From the NCBI GenBank assembly GCA_020747065.1, contig JAGMVK010000001.1:4030001-4094000 (forward strand): a stretch of 64,000 nucleotides of DNA, in the 5' to 3' direction. Shown here one piece after another: positions 54,294 through 64,000 of this stretch. The notes below the pieces were generated by a model, which had not been told where the DNA came from, searched no databases, and saw only the letters and a list, made by a program, of their open reading frames with translations. The stretch is from Cadophora sp. MPI-SDFR-AT-0126. Lineage: Eukaryota > Ascomycota > Leotiomycetes > Helotiales > Ploettnerulaceae. Made by a program: the position numbers and the translations under genes. Within the stretch, counting starts at the first letter, position 1, and the number at the start of each line of letters is the position of its first letter.

Positions 54294-57106
54294 ATGATGA
54301 ACGGCCGTCATCTGCCGGCAGGGCAAGGCATGCCACCGGATGTGGGCAGGAGGAGACCTCATAACCAGTACCAACAGCATCAGCACCAGCATCAGCAACA
54401 TCAGCAATATCCTCCGCAGATGTACCAAAATTACATGCAACCATATGGCGCCAACTACTATCCCCAAGCTCCTATGCCTCAGCAATACCACAATGCTCCT
54501 CTTCCACATCAATACAACCCATATGCTCCTCCACCATATGTGCGATCTCCTCCACCTGCTATGCAACCGCATTATATGCCTGCGCCTGTTCCTCAGCAAC
54601 AACAGCCATATCCACGACCACATCAATCTCCTGCTGTATCCACGCCATACCAGGCACCTCCTCCACAAGCACCTTCATCTACCCAGTCGTCACACACAAT
54701 CCCCGTCCCAATGACACCCCCAACACCACAAACAGCTCTAAGCATTGCTCCATCTTCTCCTGTCCAAGAAGACTCTCCCCGCGAACCTTTCAGAGCTCCG
54801 GTAAGTGACTGACACATCATTACTGAAGTGTGCTAATCCGTTTTAGTTGCCTTGGTTATCGAGACCCGACCTCTCTTGGCCTGCAAGAAAGGCACGAAGA
54901 AAGCGTAAAGCCGCACCAAAATCCGCTGGGCCCGTCACCCCAACCCCAGCCACACAAGAGGAAGTTGAGGAGGAGAAGCCCGAGGAGAAGCTCGCGGCGA
55001 CTGAGGACAAGATCGAACAAAAAGTTGTGGAGGATGAGCCAGTCGAGACACAGGAGCAGATTCGAGGAGAGGCTGTTCCGCGTCCCGAGACCCCATCTAC
55101 GAGCCAGCCTGTATCTGAAGATAATTCGACAAATCCCACAACACCGTCTTCACAGCAAGCTTCGGCTTCTGTGGCCGGAGAAGCCACACCAGTTCCCAAG
55201 CAGAAAGCAAATGGCCCAGTTGTTCCTGCTCTCCCCAAACTCATCCGCGATTCCAAGACAACTCCAGAGAAGAAGGGGGATACCCAGCAAGGACCAACTA
55301 CGGCCGCGGAGGGAGAGACATCGGCTGAAACGAAGAAGCCCACAATTGACGAAGATAAGGAAGAAGTTAAGCAGGAAGCGCCAACGCCAGCTCCAAAAGC
55401 TTGGTCAACACCGAAGCTATGGACTGGCCTCTTCAACCCATCCGCGGCAACATCTACTGCACCCCCGAGTGAATCTGGATTAGGAAGCACAACTCCAGCC
55501 GTGGCTAAATCCAATTCCGAGTCTCTCGCTGAAGCCTTGAGGTCCTTCAATGCCGTCAAGAACGATTCGAAGATTGCTTTCTTGAAGCCTCGTGGCTTGG
55601 TCAATACTGGCAACATGTGCTATATGAATTCGGTATGTATCAAATCCAACTTTTCAGGCTCACAACTAACAGCAGTGCAGGTTCTACAGGTTCTCATTTT
55701 TTGTACTCCTTTTTTTAGCTTCTTGGACCAAGTCAGTAAGCGGGCGGCACACAGCTTCAAAAGCGATACTCCATTGATTGACGCCATGTAAGTAGCGTAA
55801 ACCGAACTTCCGAGACAAACTGACCATTCTAGGATTCTGTTCAAGCAAGAGTACCCTGTCATTGACGCAGCCGTGTCAGTTGATCAGCTGAGACGAAGAC
55901 TTAAAGATGGTGACCTTGAGCAATATGGGGATCCGTTTACACCAGATTTTGTCTACAATGTGATCAACCGCCTCCCAAGATTCTCCAGCATGAGAGTAAG
56001 TGTCACGAATATGAAATTTAACGAGTTATACTAACTTCGAGTAGCGTGGCCACCAGCAAGATGCCGAGGAATTTCTGGGCTTCCTCCTCGAAGGTCTTCA
56101 TGATGAGTGTGTTCATGTCATGCGCAACAGTGCTTCCAACAACACCTCAGCTATTGCAACGCCAACTAATGGGCCATCGTCGCCTATTAGTGAAGCCGGC
56201 AGTGTCCAGGGCTCTGTATCTGGAAAAGAGAATGGCTGGTTGGAGGTTGGGCCAAAGCAAAAGGCTGCTGTTACACGATCCTCTGGCACTATTGCCACTG
56301 GGTCTCCACTCACGAAGATCTTTGGTGGAAACTTGAGATCAGAATTGAGAGTTCCTGGGTTGAAAGACTCTGTTACCCTGGAACCATATCAACCTCTTCA
56401 ATTGGATATCGGTGCACCAAATGTCAACAACATTGTCGATGCTCTCAAGGGTCTGACAAGATCGGAAGTTCTACATGGCGACTTCAAGTCTCCAAAGGGG
56501 CCAAATGTCACAGCCACGAAGCAGGTTTTTATTGAGACTCTCCCACCAGTATTGATCCTCCATTTGAAGCGATTTCAGTATGACAACGCGGGTGGAACCC
56601 AGAAGATTTGGAAGAAAGTTGGGTATCCATTGGAGCTGGAGATCCCCAAGGAAGTCTTTCCACGTCAGCAGCGTGCTGCGTACGCTCATAGCGGCCTGCC
56701 CAAGTACCGCTTAATCGCTGCCGTCTACCACCATGGAAAGAATGCTAGTGGTGGTCACTACACTGTTGATGTGAGAAGGCAAGATGGTCGGGAATGGATC
56801 AGACTTGACGACACTGTCATCCGTCGGGTCAGAAGCGAGGAAGTTGCTGAAGGGGGAAGTGAAGAGGATCCCAAGGTGCTAGCAGCTGCTTTGGACGCTC
56901 ATAAGAAAGAAGTCTCGGGCAATGGCTTTGCTGCGATCGATGGTGCAGAGGAAGATGCAGATCAGGATGGGTGGAAGCAGGCAAGTGGAACTGGGAAGAA
57001 GTGGTCAGCTGTCGCCAATGGCACCTCTACTCCCAAGTCTAAGGGCGAGAAGTTCTCGGTCAAGGACAACAAGGTCGCGTACATGTTGTTCTACCAGAAG
57101 ATCTGA
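54294..57106 (+). CDS. Ubiquitin carboxyl-terminal hydrolase, Ubp3/USP10 type
   Basis: Five exons: 54294-54800, 54847-55632, 55681-55787, 55833-55995 and 56045-57106; 874 aa. The N-terminus is His/Gln/Pro/Tyr-rich (low complexity), followed by a Glu/Lys/Pro-rich linker. The USP catalytic domain runs from about residue 412: Cys box GLVNTGNMCYMNS (Cys nucleophile), GHQQDAEEFLGFLLEGL, HLKRFQYD, and the His box ASGGHYTVDV with the Asp/Asn region LDDTVI. The order and the Cys-box wording fit the Ubp3/USP10 group, which counteracts ubiquitination of COPII and ribosomal proteins. Start ATG 54294 precedes a second ATG codon directly. Confidence 0.93.
54360..54420 (+). repeat. CAG/CAT-rich polyQ/H-coding stretch
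   Basis: Imperfect CAG/CAC/CAT/CAA triplets coding for alternating Gln and His in the disordered N-terminus of the deubiquitinase (HNQYQQHQHQHQQHQQY). Potentially length-variable. Confidence 0.8.
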
Positions 57107-57992
57107 GGGGTGAGAAGGGATTTTGGCGGGTTCTAGGACGTTGCTGCTGAGAGTCCCTGTGCATGGACCGCAGTTGCAAATTCCGCCTTTCGCTTCGATG
57201 AACTTTGTGAGTGCTCAAGATTCTTGCTTGTGCTTATAGTTCTGGGTTTCTCCTGATCCCTCCACTTAGCATGAGCGAAACAGTACAACTGGAATGATGA
57301 GGTGTCTAAAAGTGGCATGACATCTAGGTGGTGGACGAGCTTCTTCCATGTATTATATTTGTGTTGCTACTTGCCATAGAAACACAGCACGATGGTACAA
57401 TAAAAGCGATATTAATCTAGTCCTTGCTGCGGATCGTCTTCAACAACCTGGTGCGGTCAGTCTTGATCAGCAATGTGAAGTTTGCTCTGATCAGTGAATT
57501 TGAGACAGTGAGCCCCCCACTGAATCACAAGCAGGACTTTGTACTACTCAATCCTTTTGTGATCTCCAAAACAGTAATCGTGGAGGAATCAGACTTTTGA
57601 ATGTTTACAAACAAATCCCCAGTTCCCCCACCCTCAATTTGCCCCTATTCTATTCGGTGCCCGCGGACGCCGCGCGCTGATTTGCTGGGAGGCCGGATAT
57701 TGATATTTGCCCCTGTCTGGCAACAAAAAACGCGCCTGCCGGTTAATTTCCCTCGCGACCCAGCGCCAAAATAGTCCCGATGGAGCAACACCACCAGGAT
57801 TCTCACTGCAAACACACCACACCTCCGCCAGAGACGAGAGTGTGTGCGGTCTGTGATTGACAATTGATTGATGGCTCAACAGACCCATTCAATCGTATTC
57901 CTGTCTTTACCTGCTTTCACCCTTGCTCATTGATTCCTGGCTCTCTTTTTTTCTCCTATAAATACAAAGTCGCTGTTGCGCAAGACTGAAAA
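57107..57992. other. intergenic, ERG4 promoter
   Basis: About 0.9 kb; 3' flank of the deubiquitinase and promoter of ERG4. No gene. GC-rich segment around 57660-57730. Confidence 0.45.
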
Positions 57993-59922
57993 ATGTCGGA
58001 ACGATATTCGTTGCGCCAGACTCCAAAGTAACACCACATCCTGCCCTTGCACCCAGCTTTGCTACCTCTTCCTTGTCCTTCACTTACTGACTCTGTCTAT
58101 AGAAAGACGGAGCATCTCGGGTTCGTTGAGACACCACGCGCCCGCAGACCGTACAACCGCCGCAAGTCACAATTTCCCGAAGACGAAGGCGACGATTCTT
58201 CCTCTGCGACGGACACCTCTTCTGCGAAAGTCGCGTCGACAAGATCCAGGACTCCAAGTAGGAAAGTCAGTATGGTGAAAGAGGCTACAACCAACGGGCA
58301 TGCCGCCAACGGGCATGCCGCCAACGGCCATACCAACGACGCTGCTGGAACGAATGGACACGCAAATGGAAGTGCGAATGGCTACGGAACCATCAATGGC
58401 GAGGCCAATGGACACATCAATGGTGCCGCGAAGAAGAATGACAACGAAAGTAAGATTGTAGATGGGTGGGAGGTTGGGAAGGATCCGAAGATCGACTATT
58501 CAGGACATTTCGACTTTGGCGGCTCCTTTGGTGTCACAGCCATGATGATTGGCTTCCCGCTCCTCATGTACTACATGTGGATCGGAGCCACGTTCTACGA
58601 TGGCAAGTTCCCGCGTCCAGCTGAGGGAGAGTCGCTGGGCGAATTCTTCAGACACATGGGAAATTTGGTCTACGAATATGCCTTCCCTTCCGCCTACGCT
58701 TGGACAATTTACTGGACCTTTTTCGTCTTTGAGGGCGCATGCTATTGTCTTCTCCCTGGTGTCTGGACCTATGGCAAGCCATTGCCTCACATGGGAGGCA
58801 AGCAGCTTCCCTACTACTGCTCGGCTGTCTGGTCTTTCTATACAACAATTGCTATCATGGCTACACTCCACTGGACAGGCCTCTTCAAGCTCTACACCAT
58901 CATTGATGAGTTCGGACCTATCATGTCCGTTGCGATCTGCTCTGGCTTCTTAGTATCTTTCATTGCATACTTCTCTGCGCTGGCTCGTGGCGCTCAACAT
59001 CGCATGACTGGATATCCTCTGTACGATTTCTTCATGGGAGCCGAACTGAACCCTCGCCTGTTCGGCATTTTGGATTTTAAGATGTTCTTTGAAGTTCGTC
59101 TTCCATGGTACATCCTCTTTGGCCTCTCTTGTGCTACAGCTGCTCGCCAGTATGAGCAATTTGGCTATGTTACAGCCGAGGTTTGGTTCTTGGTTATGGC
59201 CCACTTCTTGTACGCCAATGCCTGCTCCAAGGGCGAGGAATGCATCACTACCACATGGTATGTCCCGTAAAGCCTCTGATTGGCATTGACTAATCTTTGT
59301 AGGGACATGTACTATGAGAAGTGGGGCTTTATGTTGATTTTCTGGAACTTGGCTGGAGTGCCTTTGACTTATTGTCACTGCACGCTCTACGTGGCCAATC
59401 ATTTGGATAACCTCAATAGCTACCCTTTCAGAACCCCACTATTGGTCGCTCTCTTCACTTCCTACCTCTTCATGTACTGGGTCTGGGATACCACCAATTC
59501 GCAGAAAAATCGCTTCCGTTCTCAAGAGCGCGGAACCCTCACCGAGAGGAAAGCTTTCCCCCAACTGCCATGGCAAACCGTTAAGAACCCCCGCACAATC
59601 AAGACCAAATCCGGAGATTCGATCCTTGTCGATGGATGGTATGGATACGCCCGCAAGATTCACTACACTTGCGACGCTTACTTTGCTATTACCTGGGGCC
59701 TGATTACTGGTTTCAACAGCCCCTTCCCATGGTTCTACCCCGTCTTCTTCTCCTGCATGATCGTACATCGCGCATACAGGGATATCCAGCGTTGCAGACT
59801 CAAGTATGGAGAGTCGTGGACTGAGTACGAGAAGTTGGTTCCTTATTTATTTATTCCCGTAAGTACAAATATCCACTTCGTGCCTACCAACCATTACTGA
59901 CTTCCACAAGTACGTCTTTTAA
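57993..59922 (+). CDS. ERG4: Delta(24(24(1)))-sterol reductase, last step of ergosterol synthesis
   Basis: Four exons: 57993-58027, 58103-59257, 59303-59858 and 59911-59922; 585 aa. ERG4 reduces the C24(28) double bond of ergosta-5,7,22,24(28)-tetraenol with NADPH in the ER. The polytopic core has the ERG4/ERG24 blocks: [74 protein letters not shown], and the C-terminal signature [20 protein letters not shown] ending in LFIPYVF. The last three residues are on a 12-nt terminal exon. The N-terminal about 110 residues are basic and low complexity with NGHA repeats, a common extension in filamentous fungi. Confidence 0.96.
58291..58331 (+). repeat. 15-bp tandem repeat coding NGHAA in ERG4
   Basis: CCAACGGGCATGCCG twice in perfect tandem (58291-58305, 58306-58320) and a partial third copy, coding for [15 protein letters not shown]. 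In-frame length change would be tolerated. Confidence 0.9.
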
Positions 59923-62900
59923 GACAGCACATAGCCTTTCATCATTTCCTTTCTGGGCATCCTTTTAGGGGTAGAGAAGAGGCTTGAGCTAGCTAGCCAT
60001 TTCGGGTGGCAGCCATGCCTAGTTGGAAACACACAGGGTAGGGAAAGGTTTAGGCTCTACCAATCGCCAGCGATGGTCACGATAGCATATCTAAGGCGTG
60101 TCTTCATGTGCCTACTCGCTTACTCACAATCTTCCTTTTATTTGTTTGCCTGCATTTAAGGAGTCGGACAGATCGGAGTAATGAGTCGATGAAGACTGAG
60201 TGGGAATGGAAGTCGTGCCTGGGATGAAAGGAGGCGGATGTCCACCTGCCTTGGCCAGGGACTTAAACTTGAGCTTTCTTTGTATGTATTTATTTATACT
60301 TAGCATTTTAGGTGGGATGCATGGACGCATGGATGGATTATGGGGTGGAATTAGGGAGGGATTTAATACATATTAGTAATCTGCTTATTTGCTTGGTATC
60401 CATTTCGTTCCCAGTTTCATGCTTTGCCTGCACTACCCTATAAGTCCCGCCTCCACACCTGATATACAAAGTAGACCACAAACATATGGGCAAAAGCCCA
60501 ATCCATGAACTCCTCCACCATGCTTCTCTACCTCCCTTTTCTCGAGACTGACGTCTCTCGACTCTGTGGTGGATTCTCTTCATCGACCTACTACTCGTGT
60601 CGGATGGACGGCTAGCACGGTTTATTGATAGATGGATATAGATAGTGATTAGCACTATTCACGCTGCCAGATTAGAATAGCTATGACGATGAGATTGAGA
60701 AGGCTTGAAATACTACGAAGAAATCATGGTTGGCGGTAGCGGTGGTTTAGCTAAGTTGGTGTTGTTGTAACTGCTGGGCGGAAATTGTGATGTGAGGGAG
60801 GATGATGAGGATGATGAGGATTAGTTGGTTGTCTCTCGCGGTTTTGTTAGTTTGTTTCATTTGCTGTGTATGTGTGGAGTTATACGGTGCAGGTTGCTGG
60901 TGCTGGTATTTGTATTAGATGGTTTTTATTGACTTAGTGTGATTGATGCGGGGGTGGCAGGATGGTTGGCAGGAGGTTGCTTGAGGGGAAGATTTGCATT
61001 TGTTTAGGGAATGCGAGATAGATTTGGGTGTTTTGGCTAGGGAGGCGGAGGAGTACCTGAACGTAGAAGTAGGTGTAGAGAAGGCGAGGCACTTAGAGAG
61101 GTAGAGAAAGATTCTTTCGTTATGGAATGTCAATGATTGGGGGTGGTAGTGTATGAAATAGTCCACAAAGGCTCAAGTCAAGTAAAAGTTGCACTTTCTG
61201 CCGATTGAGAAGGAGGAGATCGAGATTTGTGTGAGGAAAGCCTTGCGCATCCTGGTAGGCCCGAAACTGAGTTACAGTTATTGTACGATGAAGTTTCCGT
61301 TGACTGACTATGTGGCACTACATTTGTTTTTGGGGAGACCAGCACGCTCATCAAATGTCTTCAGGTAAAGCTCGTACATGTCTTATGCTTTATGTGGAAG
61401 AAATATCTTGTTTATCAAAACTTCACTGTTCTTCCTCGCCGGAGGTCCAATTTGAGGTTTCGAATCGTATACAGATTAGGTGAGTGGGAAGAGTTTGCCT
61501 GATACTGGACTAACATGCTCCGAGAAATGGTTATGTTATCATGCGATTACTTTTTCGTCTAGGAGGCTTTGAATACTGACACCAAGGATACCAAGGGCAA
61601 AGGGAATCCGGAAAACGAGAAGGTGTGATTTGTGGAAATATGAAGGCAAATATGAAAAGTGGTGATTATTCCTAGAAATTTTTTTATGTTCAAAGCTCAA
61701 CTAAGCAAGACCAAAGAAATTAATGCAGTCAACAAATATCCAAGTATCAAAGTACCTCTTTCCACAATGAATCCTAAGTTTAAGGATTTGTTATTCTCTT
61801 TTATGACAGAAGCGATTGGAGCTTTCCCACAGAATAGGTGAAAGCCGTGTACCGACTGATTGGTGGGAATCTACGGCATCAGCCCATTTAGATTGAGTTT
61901 GTATGTCGTACAGTACATCGATGATAACTCTTGGAGGACTGGCCGCCAACAGTCCTGAACATCCCAGTAAACTTTATTTCTCGGTACTAACACCAATATT
62001 TCGTCTCCCCTCCTTCCACTTCGGCTGCTCTTTTTCTCTCACTAGTCTTTATGTCTTCACCTCGATCACGAAATTTTGAAAAGTAGAACCAAAAGTAGCC
62101 TTGGCCTTGAATTTGTTTTTCTGATCGGCATAACCTATTCTTGACCTCAAACTTCAACATCCCAAGAAGCAGCAAACAAGCGAATCACAAACCCTCCACA
62201 ATCCCATCTGCCCCCGGGTGTTCCTGTTATGGCTCATGCCGTGTAACGCATGCCCAGGAAGGGCTGAAAATTCTCCGAAGCGAGAATCGTTGGAGCTGAT
62301 TGCTGGACACTGACGTCGCGGGGTCGAGGGTTCCGGGTTATTGATCCTGCTGTGTTTCTTGGAGGGAGCCTGTTGTGTGGATGGTAGGTTGGGGTTGTGA
62401 GGCGTATGGAGGGACTGTGACGTTCCATGTATTTTGGGTTGGTTACAGCTGCAGTCCATGGCCTGCGTCATGGTTGGTGGATGGACAGGACAATATGGCA
62501 TGGGTGAGACCGAAGCTAGACTGGGAATAATTATCTAGATATCTTGCACGAGGTTTAAAAGAGCAGCTGGAAGTTATGACACTGGCAGAAATGATAGCTG
62601 GTACTTTTACGATGGAACGGAAATCACATCAGGCAAAATTTAACTCTAACTCCAAAGCTCGAACAATCGACCGATATCAAAAGCGGGAGACTTTGGTCTT
62701 CTAAAAAAAGGGTCCTCCCACAGGTGTTTTCAGCCCCCAAATCTTAAACCTTAACCTCTAAGCGAAGAATCTATTCTTACTCACACCCATAAATCCCCAG
62801 ATCCGGGGTCTCAAGCGAATAGTAAGCAATCGGGATAATACGCTACCGGTCCACTGAAAATCACCAGGGATCAAAAGACGTTTTATTGACTCGCAGTACT

Positions 62901-63214
62901 TGGCTGCTAATATATACGCTCGCGATCATTGGTACGAGCCCCTGGACTTGCTTTTCAGCTCCGGCGCTGCTGCAGTAGCTGCGTGTAACGATTGACGTGC
63001 AGGAAGCGAGAAGTATCAGGACAGGAGCTTTGCCGCATGGTACTTTTGTGGCATGGTACAGGCATTATGATGGAATGGCTTGGAGATGAGGGGAGGGGAT
63101 ACTTATAGAGGGGATGTGTCGTAGGGCTGGAGGGGAAGTTGGTCTAGATTTTTTGGTATTTCTCTGTTAATCTTTGGACATCTCTAGCTGACTTGACCCA
63201 AAAGAACCTCCAAT
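59923..63214. other. 3.3 kb gene-free stretch
   Basis: No protein gene recognised on either strand. Several short open frames (60338-60655 minus, 62154-62501 minus) have no family resemblance. GCGGGGTC occurs at 62318-62325 without a cluster gene nearby, so the short form of the motif alone is not specific. Long 3' UTR, noncoding transcripts or relics are all possible. Confidence 0.45.
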
Positions 63215-64000
63215 ATGGCGGATACGGTTATCAGTCCAGTGACCGAGGAGAAGAAGAACCACTGGGCTCTAATGGAATCCCACATGGAACCCTTCGAAGA
63301 ACAAGTCAGTCCACAGGCAGATGTCAAAGAAACAATCGACATCGCCGACGTCCTCTCCAAAATCGAAAACGAACGTCGAGAGAAGAACGCCTCCGACGCA
63401 CCACAAGCCTGGAACGCAGACGAAGCACCAATCCTCCTCTCGCACGGAGATGGCAGACAAGTCGATCCAGGCGCAGCGCCTGAAATAGCGAATATCGCGT
63501 CCTCCCCAGCACAAAGTGCTAGACCTACGCTCGTGCATTCCACAACGACGGACAGCTCGCCCAAGATGCTGGAGGAGAGTTCGCCTCCTCCTCTTACCCC
63601 TCCTAAAGAACGGATTTTTGGCCTGCGGAAGAAGATATTCTGGCTTCTTACCCTCCTCACTCTCATCATCATCACCGGCATCCTAGCTGGAACAATCGGC
63701 GGTGTTCTCGCTACACGTCTGAAACCTTCACGTTCCTCGACGAGTGCAAACGGCACAGCAACTGCTACTGGGACACCGTCATCACCAGCGAAAAACAAGA
63801 TGGACTTCTCGCTCCAAACCTGGGAAGCCAGCAACGCAACAGGGCGCTCCCAGATCTTCGACCGCGACGGCCTCTTCACCACCGCCTTCCACGCGCGCTC
63901 CTTCACCTGGATCCCGGGCTACTACATCGACGACGGCAGCTGGGACGTCTGCTCCATGAGTTTCTGCCAGGGCGATCATCAGCTCAGCTGGAGGGGCAGC
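63215..64000 (+). CDS. Type II membrane protein with extracellular/lumenal domain (3' partial)
   Basis: Open from the ATG at 63215 to the window end, 262 codons. It begins MADTVISPVTEEKKNHWALM; an acidic, Pro/Ser-rich cytosolic part of about 140 residues leads to one TM helix (KKIFWLLTLLTLIIITGILAGTIGGVLA, about 142-168). After it come a Ser/Thr/Ala linker and a Trp/Cys-containing domain (SFTWIPGYYIDDGSWDVCSMSFC). Many such proteins occur in Leotiomycetes, some with fucose-lectin-like C-termini; nothing here proves that. Confidence 0.75.
   Translation, partial: MADTVISPVTEEKKNHWALMESHMEPFEEQVSPQADVKETIDIADVLSKIENERREKNASDAPQAWNADEAPILLSHGDGRQVDPGAAPEIANIASSPAQSARPTLVHSTTTDSSPKMLEESSPPPLTPPKERIFGLRKKIFWLLTLLTLIIITGILAGTIGGVLATRLKPSRSSTSANGTATATGTPSSPAKNKMDFSLQTWEASNATGRSQIFDRDGLFTTAFHARSFTWIPGYYIDDGSWDVCSMSFCQGDHQLSWRGS

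Noticed and set aside
53918..54364. 148-codon plus-strand frame before the deubiquitinase
   Set aside because: Arg/Ser-rich translation of a probable 5' leader; overlaps the true start in another frame.
62318..62325. GCGGGGTC in the 3.3 kb gene-free stretch
   Set aside because: Matches the short motif core but lacks the T-A context and any cluster gene; with CACCCCGC at 3277 (inside a CDC50 intron) it shows the 7-mer is not specific by itself.
60338..62501. Short minus-strand frames in the gene-free stretch
   Set aside because: No start context, domain or splice partner; amino-acid composition like random translation.
1..64000. tRNA genes, CRISPR arrays, bacterial operons, intact transposons
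   Set aside because: None seen on reading; a eukaryotic intron-rich locus makes CRISPR and operons implausible. A tRNAscan-SE run would be decisive for tRNAs, since I could not scan every position for cloverleaf pairing.

Overview
The window is nuclear DNA of a filamentous ascomycete (Pezizomycotina; the gene repertoire and protein style suggest Leotiomycetes, but this is a guess). The reasons are 45-110 bp GT-AG introns with CTRAY-like branch sites in most genes, no operons, roughly even base composition, and recognisable fungal genes: ERG4 sterol reductase, FACT subunit SPT16, CDC50, fungal MHR and bZIP transcription factors, and secretory lipase. I rebuilt about 29 genes, joining exons by hand; every multi-exon model given below keeps frame across its junctions except the broken transporter. 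No rRNA, convincing tRNA, CRISPR or intact transposon was seen.

Layout. 1-9 kb: housekeeping genes, namely the 3' part of a Sae2/CtIP-type DNA-end-resection factor, CDC50 (flippase subunit) and SPT16. 9-28 kb: accessory metabolism, with an MHR-like regulator without a DNA-binding domain, an AYR1-like SDR, a secreted GDSL hydrolase, a GRE2-like reductase, an ACC-synthase-like aminotransferase, an aldo/keto reductase, a bZIP factor, a Dal5-type MFS permease, an M50-type membrane protease, a secreted alpha/beta hydrolase and a secreted SRPBCC-like protein. 28-31 kb is gene-poor and holds a 28-base poly-T tract. 31-32 kb: a secretory lipase.

32.7-45 kb is the most interesting part: a compact, apparently catabolic cluster made of two copies each of a beta-hydroxyacid dehydrogenase, a metallo-beta-lactamase-fold lactonase and a carboxymuconolactone-decarboxylase-family protein (one single-domain, one tandem-domain), plus a zinc alcohol dehydrogenase and, in the middle, a C2H2 zinc-finger/MHR transcription factor. 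Each promoter in the cluster carries TACCCCGC or a close variant, often in pairs, and three promoters also share the 10-mer CTTCCCCAAA. The helix residues of the two zinc fingers predict a GNGGGG site, which agrees with GCGGGG, the reverse complement of the motif core. The natural hypothesis is an autoregulated lactone/hydroxyacid catabolic regulon that may extend to the permease at 21-23 kb and the secreted hydrolase at 25.6-26.5 kb, which carry the same octamer.

45.9-48 kb: a DHA1-type drug/H+ antiporter broken by a frameshift and a TGG-to-TAG stop. 48-64 kb: an unrecognised protein, a RNF10/MAG2-type RING protein, a Ubp3/USP10-type deubiquitinase, ERG4, a 3.3 kb gene-free stretch, and the 5' part of a type II membrane protein running off the end.
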